DNA of 6,608 nucleotides from an uncultured Oscillospiraceae bacterium (lineage in GTDB: Bacteria; Bacillota; Clostridia; Oscillospirales; Oscillospiraceae). The stretch lies in the NCBI GenBank assembly GCA_934661715.1, contig CAKUJL010000086.1, forward strand, positions 1 to 6,608, read 5' to 3'. The notes beneath the pieces were generated by a model. That model had not been told where the DNA came from, did not search any database, and worked only from the letters and a program-made list of their open reading frames with translations. Below are positions 1 through 6,567 of the stretch, in pieces; the first letter of the stretch is position 1, and every line of letters starts with the position of its first letter. Made by a program: the position numbers and the translations under genes.

Positions 1-480
1 GTCATCCGGAAATTCCATCTGCCAGCCGTCGACGATCTTCTGCTTGAAGATGCCGAACTCATAGCGGATGGAGAAGCCCGTGACCGGATAGCCCAGCCCG
101 GAGGCGGAGTCCATATAGCACGCGGCGAGCCGCCCGAGACCGCCGTTTCCAAGCCCGGCGTCCGGGTCGAGGCAGCACAGATGCTCCAGTGAGAAGCCGT
201 GCTCCTTCTGGACCTCGTCCGTGAGCTCGAGCAGCCCGAGGTTAAAGAGGTTGTTGCGCAGCGATGTGCCGACGAGAAATTCCATCGACATGTAATAGAC
301 CTGCTTGCGCTCTTTTTCGCGCGTCTCGGCCTGGAACGCACGCTGCTTGTCCTCCAGCATCCGCCGGACCGTCACGCACAGGGCGCGGTAGGCCTGCTTT
401 TCCGTCGCCTCGCGCAGTTCGCAGCCGAACATGCGAAGGCAGGTTTCTTCCACTGCCTGATGCAGCATTTCTTTTGTCAT
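1..480 (-). CDS. glgP: glycogen phosphorylase, N-terminal part (cut by window edge)
   Basis: Glycogen/maltodextrin phosphorylase (GT35, PLP-dependent, cytoplasmic) removes terminal alpha-1,4-linked glucose with phosphate, giving glucose-1-phosphate. Only the first 160 codons are present; the family is usually about 800 residues, so the catalytic C-terminal half and the PLP lysine lie outside the window. Visible family signatures are YYMSMEFLVG (residues 62-71), LGNGGLGRLAACYMDS (110-125) and IRYEFGIFKQKI followed by DGWQ (138-153). The N-terminus is short, without a long regulatory extension. The ATG (480-478) overlaps the glgA stop as ATGA. A G-rich stretch (GGGGGAC) ends about 7 nt upstream inside glgA and may serve as a poor Shine-Dalgarno, so translation probably depends on coupling to glgA. 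It is the last gene seen in the operon; whether more genes follow is unknown. Confidence 0.95.
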   Translation of the reverse strand, partial: MTKEMLHQAVEETCLRMFGCELREATEKQAYRALCVTVRRMLEDKQRAFQAETREKERKQVYYMSMEFLVGTSLRNNLFNLGLLELTDEVQKEHGFSLEHLCCLDPDAGLGNGGLGRLAACYMDSASGLGYPVTGFSIRYEFGIFKQKIVDGWQMEFPDD

Positions 481-1919
481 ACGCCGTCCCCCAATGCTTT
501 GTGATAGAGCGCCATATAGTCGAGCGCACCCTTGCTCCAGCTGAAGTCCTGCGTCATATCGTGCCGGACCAGCTCCTTCCACTGCTCGGGAGAATCGTAG
601 TAAAGCGCCAGCGCCCGGTCGATAGCGGCGAGGAAATCGTCTGCGTTGTAGCTCTGGAAGGTAAAGCCCCGGCCTTCACTTTCAGGCCCTTCGTAGGCAG
701 GAACGGTGTCCTTGAGTCCGCCCGTCGCGTTGACGACCGGGATTGCGCCGAAGCGCATGGCCATCAGCTGCGAAAGGCCGCACGGCTCGGATTTCGACGG
801 CATCAGGTACATGTCCGACGCCGCGTAGACCATGTTGGCAAGGTCTGCGCTGAAGCAGAGGTTGACGCTGACCTGATTCCGGAACCGGTCCTGAAGGCCG
901 CGCAGGAACCACTCGTATTTTTCTTCGCCCGTTCCGATGACGACGAGCTGCACGCGCCGGGACATGAGCCGCTCCGCGATGTAGCACAGAAGATCGATGC
1001 CTTTGTGGCCGGCAAGCCGCGTGACCATTGCGAGCATCGCCGTGTCGCGGTCTTCGGGAAGGCCGAGCTCTTTTTGAAGGGCGAGCTTGTTTTTGAGCTT
1101 TCCTTCCTTGAAGGTTTTTTCGTTGTAGTGCGCGGCCAGACCCTCGGTCGTCATGGGGTTAAAGAGCTTGGTGTCGATGCCGTTGGTGATGCCGGTAAAA
1201 TCGCCGCCGCGGCTCGAGAGCACCTGAGAAAGGCCGTGCGCGTAATACGGATACCGCAGCTCCTGGCAGTAGGTCTGCGAGACGGTCGAGACCTGATCGG
1301 CCGTGACGATGGCGGATTTCATGAGGTTCGTGCAGTCGTCAAAGCGCAGAATTTCGTCGCACTCGCGCGGCAGGCCGATGACGTCGTAGTTGAAGCTCAG
1401 GTTGGCCTTTCCCTGATACTCGACGTTGTGGATGGTAAAGACGCTTCGCACATTCGGAAAGCTCTCGTGATACTCGGTCTTGAGAAGCAGCGGCACCAGC
1501 GCCGTCTGCCAGTCGTGGCAGTGGATGACGTCAGGCTTTAATCCCACGAAGACCATCGCGGCCAGCGCGGCCTTGGAGAAATACGCGTACCGCTCACCGT
1601 CGTCCGCGCAGCCATAGACGCAGCCGCGGCAGAAATAGTGTTCGTTGTCGATGAAGTAAATTTTGAGCTTTTTCCGTCTGCTCTTGAGCCGGATGAGACC
1701 CACATACTCCCGCCGCCATGCAAGCGGCACGTCGAAGTAGCCCAAAAATTCCAGATCGTACTTGCCGGAATATTTGATGCGGTCGTAAAACGGCAGAAAG
1801 ACGCTCACTTCATTGTTTTTGATCTCAGATAATGCCTGCGGCAGCGCCTGCAAGACATCGCCAAGGCCGCCCGTCTTTACAAACGGGGCGGCCTCGGAAG
1901 CAACCATTGCAATTTTCAT
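477..1919 (-). CDS. glgA: glycogen synthase (ADP-glucose type, GT5)
   Basis: Transfers glucose from ADP-glucose to the non-reducing end of alpha-1,4-glucan; cytoplasmic. The 480 residues match the usual GT5 length. Visible signatures: KTGGLGDV at residues 15-22 (nucleotide-sugar binding, typical of bacterial synthases), HCHDWQ at 133-138, FTIHNVEYQG at 161-170, TNGID at 245-249, TRLAGHKG at 300-307 (R301 and K306 align with the phosphate-binding Arg/Lys of the E. coli enzyme), SKSEPCGLSQL at 375-385 with the conserved Glu (E378), and TGGLKDTV at 399-406. This covers both Rossmann domains. The start is supported by AAAGGAG about 7 nt upstream, inside the end of glgD; the ATG overlaps the glgD stop as ATGA. 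Its own stop overlaps the glgP start in the same way. No truncation or missing key residue was seen. Confidence 0.97.
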   Translation of the reverse strand: MKIAMVASEAAPFVKTGGLGDVLQALPQALSEIKNNEVSVFLPFYDRIKYSGKYDLEFLGYFDVPLAWRREYVGLIRLKSRRKKLKIYFIDNEHYFCRGCVYGCADDGERYAYFSKAALAAMVFVGLKPDVIHCHDWQTALVPLLLKTEYHESFPNVRSVFTIHNVEYQGKANLSFNYDVIGLPRECDEILRFDDCTNLMKSAIVTADQVSTVSQTYCQELRYPYYAHGLSQVLSSRGGDFTGITNGIDTKLFNPMTTEGLAAHYNEKTFKEGKLKNKLALQKELGLPEDRDTAMLAMVTRLAGHKGIDLLCYIAERLMSRRVQLVVIGTGEEKYEWFLRGLQDRFRNQVSVNLCFSADLANMVYAASDMYLMPSKSEPCGLSQLMAMRFGAIPVVNATGGLKDTVPAYEGPESEGRGFTFQSYNADDFLAAIDRALALYYDSPEQWKELVRHDMTQDFSWSKGALDYMALYHKALGDGV

Positions 1920-3028
1920 ACGGTAACTCCTTTGCTGATGTAAAGCGGATGCTCCGGCGTTCCCTGAAGCCGGGTATCCGGTTTGACGGTCACGTTCTTG
2001 TCGAGGATGACGTAGCGAAGCTGAGACCGGGCGCCGACCTTGCTTCCCTGCATCAGAACCGAGCTTTCGACCTCGCTGTCCTCGTCCAGATCGACCTCGC
2101 GGAAAATGACCGAATGGTTGGCCTTGCCGAAGATGTGGCAGCCGTCGGCGATCAGGCAGTCGGGGGCCTGTCCGTGCTCACCGAAGAGCGTCGGCACGGA
2201 GTCGCGGACCTTGGTGTAGATGGGAAGGCTGGTCCGGAACAGGCTGTGGCGCACGTCCTGATCAAGCAGGCGCAGATTGTTGACGTAGTATTCCTGCATG
2301 CTCTCGTTGAAAAGCGCGATATTCTGGAACGAGTACACGTTCACGGAGAGCTTTCCTTCGTTATACTGCGGCAGGACAAAGTCGCGCTCAAAATAGCACT
2401 TGCCGTGCGGCACGAGCTCGTGGATGACGTTCAGAAGCTTCTTGCGCTCGATGACGAACATGCTCATGCCGGAGAGATAATCGGCCGGAGCGCAGTAGTC
2501 GACTGCGAGGTCAGCGACCTTTCCGCTCTCGTCGACCTTCACAGCCAGCGTCTGCGTGCGCTTGCCGTCGCACCGGCCTGCCTTTGCAACGACCGTCAGA
2601 TCGCAGCCGGAAGCGACGTGTGCGTCGACGACCTTGGCAAAGTCAATTGCGCAGAGGACCGTCGTGTCGGACAAGATGACGTAGTCCGCGTCGCTGCGCT
2701 CCAATACGGGAAGCGCCGTCTGCAAAGCCTCGAGCTTTCCGCGGTAAGCGCCGGTGTGGCCCGTGGCGTAGGGCGGGAGGAACCGGACGTTTTCGCCCAG
2801 ATGCAGATCCCAGTCTTCGCAGTTTGCCAGATGGTCCATCAGGGACTGGTAGTTGTATTTCGTGATGATGCCGATGTTGCGGATGCCGGAATTGCTCATG
2901 TTGGAGAGCACAAAGTCGATCTGCCGGTAGCGTCCGCCGAACGGGATCGAGCCCGAGGTACGCTCCCAGGTCAGATCCCCCATTTTGCTGTCGTAGATGT
3001 TCGAGAAAATGATGCCCATTGCTTCCAT
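1916..3028 (-). CDS. glgD: GlgD, non-canonical partner subunit of ADP-glucose pyrophosphorylase
   Basis: A GlgC paralogue found in Firmicutes. In characterised systems it has little or no activity alone and modulates GlgC in a mixed complex; that role is known for the family and inferred here. The 370 residues keep the fold: PFGGRYRQIDFVLSNMSNSGI (residues 29-49) matches the GlgC core, and hydrophobic repeats after about residue 290 resemble the C-terminal left-handed beta-helix. The catalytic features seen in the neighbouring GlgC are gone. The glycine-rich AGGQGSRL loop is replaced by FSNIYDSKMG (8-17), [10 protein letters not shown] becomes LSDTTVLCAIDF (119-130), and no EEKP glucose-1-phosphate motif is present. 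The start at M1 is favoured over M4 because AGAGGGGG ends 8 nt before M1. It lies 18 bp after glgC and overlaps glgA by four bases (ATGA). Confidence 0.93.
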   Translation of the reverse strand: MEAMGIIFSNIYDSKMGDLTWERTSGSIPFGGRYRQIDFVLSNMSNSGIRNIGIITKYNYQSLMDHLANCEDWDLHLGENVRFLPPYATGHTGAYRGKLEALQTALPVLERSDADYVILSDTTVLCAIDFAKVVDAHVASGCDLTVVAKAGRCDGKRTQTLAVKVDESGKVADLAVDYCAPADYLSGMSMFVIERKKLLNVIHELVPHGKCYFERDFVLPQYNEGKLSVNVYSFQNIALFNESMQEYYVNNLRLLDQDVRHSLFRTSLPIYTKVRDSVPTLFGEHGQAPDCLIADGCHIFGKANHSVIFREVDLDEDSEVESSVLMQGSKVGARSQLRYVILDKNVTVKPDTRLQGTPEHPLYISKGVTV

Positions 3029-3046
3029 GTTCGCGTCCCCCTCTCT

Positions 3047-4231
3047 TTAGACGATGGCGCCGGGTTCGATGACCGTGCCTTCGGAAATTTCCTTCTCCTT
3101 GCCGACGACGCTGATCTTGCGCTCGCCGTTTTCCACATCGCCGCCGATCTTTGCGCCCGCGCGGATGATGCAGCCCTCGGCGATGATCGCGTTGCGGATG
3201 GAAGCGCCGTTTTCAATGACGACGTCGGGCATGATGACGCTGTCGATGATCTCCGCGCCCTTGCCGACGGTGCAGCCGGTCGAGATGACCGAGTGGTCGA
3301 TCAGGCCGTAAATTTCGCAGCCGTCTGCCACGAAGCTCTCGTGGAGCTCTGCCGATTTTGCGATGTAGCTGGCGGGCTTGGTCGTGTTTCGGGCGTAAAT
3401 TTTGTGACCCTCGGTGCCGTAAATGTCAAAGGCCGGGTGCTTACCGAGCAGATCCATGTTCGCTTCCCAGAGGCTCGAAATGGTGCCGACGTCCTTCCAG
3501 TAGCCGTCGAACTGGTAGGCAAAGAGCCGGTGGCCGGAGGAAAGGAGCGCCGGAATGATGTTCTTGCCGAAGTCATTTTCGCTGGTGGGGTCTGCCTCGT
3601 CGGCCTCCAGGAATTCTTTCAGGACGCTCCACTTGAAGATGTAGATGCCCATCGACGCGTTCGTGGACTTCGGGACCTTCGGCTTTTCTTCAAACTCGTA
3701 AATAGAGCCGTCTTCTCTCGTGTTCATGATGCCGAAGCGGGACGCTTCCTTTAAGGGAACATCGCGCACGGCGATGGTGCAGTCAGAGTCCATGCTCTCG
3801 TGGAACTTCAGCATCGCGGCGTAGTCCATCTTGTAGATATGGTCGCCCGAGAGAATCAGGACGTTGTCTGGGTTATAGCGCTGGATGAAGCCGATGTTCT
3901 GGTAGATAGCGTTGGCCGTGCCCTTATACCACTCGGAGTTTTTGCTCTTGGCGTAGGGAGGCAGGACCTGCACGCCGCCGTGCGAGGAGTTCAGGCCCCA
4001 CGGCTGGCCGTTGCCGATATATTCGTTCAGCTCCAGCGGCTGATACTGCGTCAGAATGCCGACGGTATCGATCTTGGAGTTGACACAGTTGGACAGCGGG
4101 AAATCGATGATCCGGTACTTTCCGCCGAAGGGGACGGCGGGCTTTGCTGTGTTCTCCGTCAAGACCATCAGGCGGCTTCCCTGACCGCCCGCCAGCAGCA
4201 TGGCGACACAACGCTTTTTCTGAAATTGCAT
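3047..4231 (-). CDS. glgC: glucose-1-phosphate adenylyltransferase (ADP-glucose pyrophosphorylase, catalytic subunit)
   Basis: Makes ADP-glucose and pyrophosphate from ATP and glucose-1-phosphate, the committed and usually regulated step of bacterial glycogen synthesis. The 394 residues are a normal Firmicutes length. Visible: the nucleotide loop [10 protein letters not shown] (12-21), [19 protein letters not shown] (31-49), GTANAIYQN (104-112), [10 protein letters not shown] with the catalytic Asp at 130, EEKPK with the sugar-phosphate lysine at 183, WKDVGT (245-250), then a hexapeptide-repeat beta-helix from about 290 to the end. Aligning by eye with E. coli GlgC, the fructose-1,6-bisphosphate lysine (K39) corresponds to N27 here, as in other Firmicutes GlgC, so the E. 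coli type of activation is not expected. The start is supported by a perfect AGGAGG (4241-4246) 9 nt upstream. The gene follows glgB by 22 bp, and GlgD is the likely partner. Confidence 0.97.
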   Translation of the reverse strand: MQFQKKRCVAMLLAGGQGSRLMVLTENTAKPAVPFGGKYRIIDFPLSNCVNSKIDTVGILTQYQPLELNEYIGNGQPWGLNSSHGGVQVLPPYAKSKNSEWYKGTANAIYQNIGFIQRYNPDNVLILSGDHIYKMDYAAMLKFHESMDSDCTIAVRDVPLKEASRFGIMNTREDGSIYEFEEKPKVPKSTNASMGIYIFKWSVLKEFLEADEADPTSENDFGKNIIPALLSSGHRLFAYQFDGYWKDVGTISSLWEANMDLLGKHPAFDIYGTEGHKIYARNTTKPASYIAKSAELHESFVADGCEIYGLIDHSVISTGCTVGKGAEIIDSVIMPDVVIENGASIRNAIIAEGCIIRAGAKIGGDVENGERKISVVGKEKEISEGTVIEPGAIV

Positions 4232-4253
4232 ACCTTGGTTCCTCCTGTTCCGT

Positions 4254-6137
4254 TTACGGTTTCATTTGGTTACGCTGATATCGGTAAAAGCAGACGCTCA
4301 TCGGCGGCACGCGGAAAAGACCGCTCTGCGCCTGATTGTGAGACGGCACGCGCTCGGTGTGGACGATCTCGGGGGTAAAGCCGTAGCCGCCGAATTCTTC
4401 GTCGTCGGTGTTGAGAACCGGGATGTACCAGCCGCGCTTCGGAAGGCCGAGACGGTAGTCTTCGCGCAGCACGGGGCAGAAATTGCACACGACGATAAGC
4501 TCTTTTCCCTTGCGGCTCTTGCGGCGGAAGGCGATGACAGAGCGGTCGCGGTCGTCGGGCTCGATCCACTCGTAGCCGCCCCAGTCGGAGTCGTTTTCCC
4601 AGAGCTCGCGGTTTTTGAGATAGAAGTGGTTGAGCGTTTTGACAAAGTGCTGCATCTTCTGATGCTTTTCATACCCGAGCAGCAGCCAGTCGAGGCCCTG
4701 CTTGAAGTTCCACTCGATGAACTGGGCGAATTCGCTGCCCATGAAGTTGAGCTTCTTTCCGGGGTGCGCCATCTGATAGGCGTATAGTACACGAAGATTG
4801 TTGAATTTGTCGTCGTAATTGCCGGGCATTTTCCCGATCAGAGAGCATTTTCCGTGCACGACCTCGTCGTGGCTGAGCGGCAGGATAAAATTCTCGGAAA
4901 ACGCGTAGGTCATGGAAAACGTCAGCGCGTTGTGGTCGCCCTTGCGGTACAGGGGATCGAGGGACATGTACTGGAGCATATCGTTCATCCAGCCCATGTT
5001 CCACTTGAAGAGGAAGCCCAGTCCGCCGTCGTAGTCGGGCTTGGTGATGAGCGGGAACGCGGTCGATTCCTCGGCGATCATCATGACGCTGGGGTCGGCG
5101 GCGAACGCCGCGGCGTTGAGCTGGCGCAAGAAGTCGATGGCCTCTAAATTTTCGCGCCCGCCGAAGCGGTTCGGCTTGAAGTTCGGGCGGTTATAGTCGA
5201 GATAGAGCATCGATGCAACAGCGTCGACACGGATGCCGTCCGCGTGGAACTGCGTGATCCAGTAGCAGGCGTTGGAGATGAGGAAGGAGCGGACCTCGGG
5301 CTTGCCGTAGTCGTAAATGCGGGTCGTCCAGTCGGGGTGCTCGTTCATCGTGGGGTCGGAGAGCTCATAGCAGCACGTGCCGTCGAACTCAAAAAGTCCG
5401 TTTTCATCCTTCGGGAAGTGCGCGGGCACCCAGTCGAAAATCACGCCGATGCCGGCCTCGTGCGCCTTGTCGATGAAGTACTTCAGATCCGCAGGCGAAC
5501 CGTAGCGGTGTGTGGGCGCGTAGTAGCAGGTGATCTGGTAGCCCCACGACGGATCGTAGGGATACTCCATCACGGGAAGAAGCTCCACGTGCGTGTAGCC
5601 CATGTCGCGCACATACGGGATGAGGTCGTCCGCCAGCTCCCGGTAGGAAAGATAGGAGCCGTCGTCCTTCCGCTTCCACGAGCCTGCGTGTACCTCGTAG
5701 ATGTTGACGGGGCGGTTCAGGACGTTTTCGCGCTTGCGGCGGGCTCTGTAGAGCGCATCGTGCCAGACGAAATCGCTTGAATCATCAATGACGCTTGCCG
5801 TGTCGGGGAGAATCCCGCAGCGGTTTGCGTAGGGGTCGGTCTTATAGATCGTTCTGCCGTCGGCGGTTTTGACGCAGAGCTTATAGCGCTGGCCGGGCTG
5901 CGCGAATTTGGAAAAAGCCTCCCACACGCCGTTTCCCACGGGCTTCATCGGAAGATCTTCCTCGTTCCAGAAGTTGAAGTCTCCCGTCACGCGAACCGAC
6001 GCGGCTCTCGGCGCCCAGGTGCGGAAGAGAAAACCGCTTTCCCCATCGCGCGTCTCGGCGTGACAGCCAAGATAGTTGTAGGCATCGGACACGCCGGTTG
6101 TGTGAAACTGCTCTAAAAACGTTTGAAACTGCTGCAT
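4254..6137 (-). CDS. glgB: 1,4-alpha-glucan (glycogen) branching enzyme, GH13
   Basis: Cuts alpha-1,4 chains and re-attaches the fragment through alpha-1,6 bonds, creating glycogen branch points. The 627 residues comprise an N-terminal CBM48-like domain (about 20-110, with [20 protein letters not shown]), a GH13 barrel (about 140-500) and a C-terminal beta domain. The four GH13 regions are visible: DWVPAHF (235-241), GIRVDAV (301-307, nucleophile D305), IAEEST (354-359, acid/base probably E356) and [10 protein letters not shown] (421-430, transition-state D424). The reading frame stays open for 31 more codons to an ATG at 6230. I place the start at 6137 because [11 protein letters not shown] is preceded by AAAGAGG with a 7-nt spacer, while the upstream ATG lies in the U-tract of a terminator-like hairpin and the extra codons resemble no GlgB. 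It is the first operon gene and follows a structured leader. Confidence 0.97.
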   Translation of the reverse strand: MQQFQTFLEQFHTTGVSDAYNYLGCHAETRDGESGFLFRTWAPRAASVRVTGDFNFWNEEDLPMKPVGNGVWEAFSKFAQPGQRYKLCVKTADGRTIYKTDPYANRCGILPDTASVIDDSSDFVWHDALYRARRKRENVLNRPVNIYEVHAGSWKRKDDGSYLSYRELADDLIPYVRDMGYTHVELLPVMEYPYDPSWGYQITCYYAPTHRYGSPADLKYFIDKAHEAGIGVIFDWVPAHFPKDENGLFEFDGTCCYELSDPTMNEHPDWTTRIYDYGKPEVRSFLISNACYWITQFHADGIRVDAVASMLYLDYNRPNFKPNRFGGRENLEAIDFLRQLNAAAFAADPSVMMIAEESTAFPLITKPDYDGGLGFLFKWNMGWMNDMLQYMSLDPLYRKGDHNALTFSMTYAFSENFILPLSHDEVVHGKCSLIGKMPGNYDDKFNNLRVLYAYQMAHPGKKLNFMGSEFAQFIEWNFKQGLDWLLLGYEKHQKMQHFVKTLNHFYLKNRELWENDSDWGGYEWIEPDDRDRSVIAFRRKSRKGKELIVVCNFCPVLREDYRLGLPKRGWYIPVLNTDDEEFGGYGFTPEIVHTERVPSHNQAQSGLFRVPPMSVCFYRYQRNQMKP

Positions 6138-6144
6138 AGGCTGA

Positions 6145-6151
6145 CCTCTTT
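6145..6151 (-). promoter_or_regulatory. glgB ribosome-binding site
   Basis: AAAGAGG on the minus strand with a 7-nt spacer to the ATG at 6137. It decides the glgB start in favour of MQQFQTF over the longer open frame that begins at 6230. It lies in a purine-rich stretch (GCGAAAAAGAAAGAGG) just downstream of the 6171-6219 hairpin, so its accessibility could depend on leader folding; I see no strong pairing partner for it nearby. Confidence 0.8.
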
Positions 6152-6170
6152 CTTTTTCGCTGCGGAACCT

Positions 6171-6219
6171 GGGTGTATCCGAAATCCGACGGTGCGTTCG
6201 GCGGGTTGCGGTTACACCC
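6171..6219 (-). other. Hairpin in the leader before the glgB ribosome-binding site
   Basis: On the minus strand GGGTGTA (6219-6213) is perfectly complementary to TACACCC (6177-6171), enclosing 35 nt. Inside, CCGAA (6201-6197) can pair with TTCGG (6183-6179), or CCGA (6201-6198) with TCGG (6189-6186). No U-tract follows, so it is not an intrinsic terminator. It sits between the apparent attenuator and the glgB Shine-Dalgarno and may be part of the same RNA element or a mRNA-stabilising or spacing structure. The 5' arm region, AGGGTGTAACCGC, resembles the T-box consensus, but other T-box features are missing. Confidence 0.35.
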
Positions 6220-6222
6220 TTT

Positions 6223-6261
6223 ATAAACATAAACAGCCAATCCCCTCCCGGGGACCGGCTG
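6223..6261 (-). terminator. Intrinsic-terminator-like hairpin in the glgB leader (candidate attenuator)
   Basis: Minus strand: CAGCCGGTCCCC (6261-6250), loop GGGA (GNRA type, 6249-6246), GGGGATTGGCTG (6245-6234). All 12 positions pair, 10 Watson-Crick and 2 G-U, followed directly by TTTATGTTTAT (8 of 11 are T). This is the form of a Rho-independent terminator. It lies about 145-175 nt downstream of the predicted transcription start and about 86 nt before the glgB ATG, on the coding strand of the operon. It would end transcription before glgB unless read through, so it is either a regulated attenuator or the end of a separate short transcript carrying the 37-codon ORF. The U-tract is interrupted, so efficiency may be partial. 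Confidence 0.7.
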
Positions 6262-6263
6262 CA

Positions 6264-6377
6264 TCAAAAGCACATAAAAAGACCTGCTTGTCCAAGGCCG
6301 AACGAGCCCCGGACGCACGCTGCGCACGCGCCCTGTGATGCTCCGGTATTCCATCTCGGAAACGCAAACCGCTGCAT
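6264..6377 (-). CDS. Possible 37-residue leader peptide upstream of glgB
   Basis: No family recognised. The ATG at 6377 is preceded by AGGGAGG with a 7-nt spacer, one of the best ribosome-binding sites in the window, and lies about 30 nt after the predicted transcription start. The product begins MQRFAFPRWNTG and ends GLFMCF, with three Cys (C18, C21, C36; C18-A-A-C21 forms a CxxC). There is no clear membrane segment and no run of one regulatory amino acid. The TGA (6266-6264) stops two bases before the 5' arm of the terminator-like hairpin, so a ribosome at the stop would cover that arm. The stop overlaps another ATG (TGATG). The position suggests a translated leader in attenuation; a small functional protein or a chance ORF in GC-rich DNA remain possible. 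Calling it coding rests only on the Shine-Dalgarno and placement. Confidence 0.4.
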   Translation of the reverse strand: MQRFAFPRWNTGASQGACAACVRGSFGLGQAGLFMCF

Positions 6378-6413
6378 CTGCCGTCCTCCCTGCTGCCAAT
6401 GGTTCTTGGTAAG

Positions 6414-6442
6414 ATTTTACCACATTTCTTCCCGCTTCGCAA
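6414..6442 (-). promoter_or_regulatory. Predicted sigma-A-type promoter of the glg operon
   Basis: Minus strand: -35 TTGCGA (6442-6437, 4 of 6 to consensus), a 17-nt spacer, and -10 TAAAAT (6419-6414, 5 of 6). The -10 is preceded by TGG, giving the extended -10 TGn motif. A T-rich run lies just upstream of the -35. The expected start is an A near 6407, giving a leader of about 270 nt before glgB. This is the best match I found on this strand in 6138-6608. The -35 is embedded in one copy of a 16-bp direct repeat, a likely place for a regulator to act. Confidence 0.65.
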
Positions 6443-6446
6443 GCAG

Positions 6447-6465
6447 AAAAAAGCTCCAAAGCTTT
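6447..6465 (-). terminator. Weak terminator-like hairpin just upstream of the promoter
   Basis: Minus strand: AAAGCT (6465-6460), loop TTGG, AGCTTT (6455-6450), then TTT C. A perfect 6-bp but AT-rich stem running into a T stretch. It could mark the end of an upstream transcript outside the window, or only supply an AT-rich UP-like element to the promoter. The stem is too weak for a firm call. Confidence 0.2.
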
Positions 6466-6504
6466 GTCGTAATTGCCAGTTGACTTTTGCGCGGCCTCGC
6501 AGAG

Positions 6505-6526
6505 TTTCGCGTCCGCAGACGCGAAA
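6505..6526. repeat. Perfect 9-bp inverted repeat upstream of the promoter
   Basis: TTTCGCGTC (6505-6513), four-base centre CGCA, GACGCGAAA (6518-6526). There is no U-tract on either side, so it is not a normal terminator. It lies about 85-105 bp upstream of the -10, a position compatible with an operator or activator site, but no regulator family is recognised from it. Confidence 0.5.
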
Positions 6527-6547
6527 TAAAGTGGAAATCCATTTTAT

Positions 6548-6567
6548 CCGGCGGCTCTGCCGACCGG
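6548..6567. repeat. GC-rich inverted repeat with one bulge
   Basis: Plus-strand CCGGCGGC (6548-6555), loop TCT, GCCG, bulged A at 6563, CCGG to 6567: eight base pairs. T6547-A6568 and then T and A runs on the two sides extend it with a mismatch. Neither strand has a downstream U-tract next to the stem, so it is unlikely to be a standard terminator. Together with the 6505-6526 palindrome it makes the 6443-6608 stretch rich in symmetry but without a supportable gene. Confidence 0.4.

Noticed and set aside
264..1541. A 425-codon plus-strand open frame antisense to glgA
   Set aside because: Same register effect over glgA, no family signature, and it runs across the glgA/glgP junction.
1832..3754. 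A 640-codon plus-strand open frame antisense to glgD and glgC
   Set aside because: It is in exact codon register with both genes, so it stays open only because they avoid TTA, CTA and TCA. Its translation shows no recognisable motif, whereas the minus strand encodes clear GlgC and GlgD.
6171..6219. T-box riboswitch
   Set aside because: AGGGTGTAACCGC resembles the T-box string but has UGTA instead of UGGN. No stem I or specifier loop was recognised, no terminator follows it, and the downstream gene is not amino-acid related.
6138..6230. Extended GlgB N-terminus starting at the ATG at 6230
   Set aside because: That ATG is inside the U-tract of the terminator-like hairpin without a well-placed Shine-Dalgarno. 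The extra 31 residues are unlike GlgB, and AAAGAGG fits the start at 6137.
5881..6459. A 192-codon minus-strand frame running from the promoter region into glgB, including an ATG at 6264 coupled by TGATG to the small ORF
   Set aside because: It is out of frame with glgB and overlaps it by about 250 bp, begins upstream of the predicted transcription start, and has no recognisable protein features. Reinitiation at 6264 is possible but unsupported.
6480..6508. Plus-strand TTGACT at 6480-6485 as a divergent promoter
   Set aside because: At 17 nt spacing the -10 position reads AGTTTC, which is not a usable -10, and no plus-strand gene follows.
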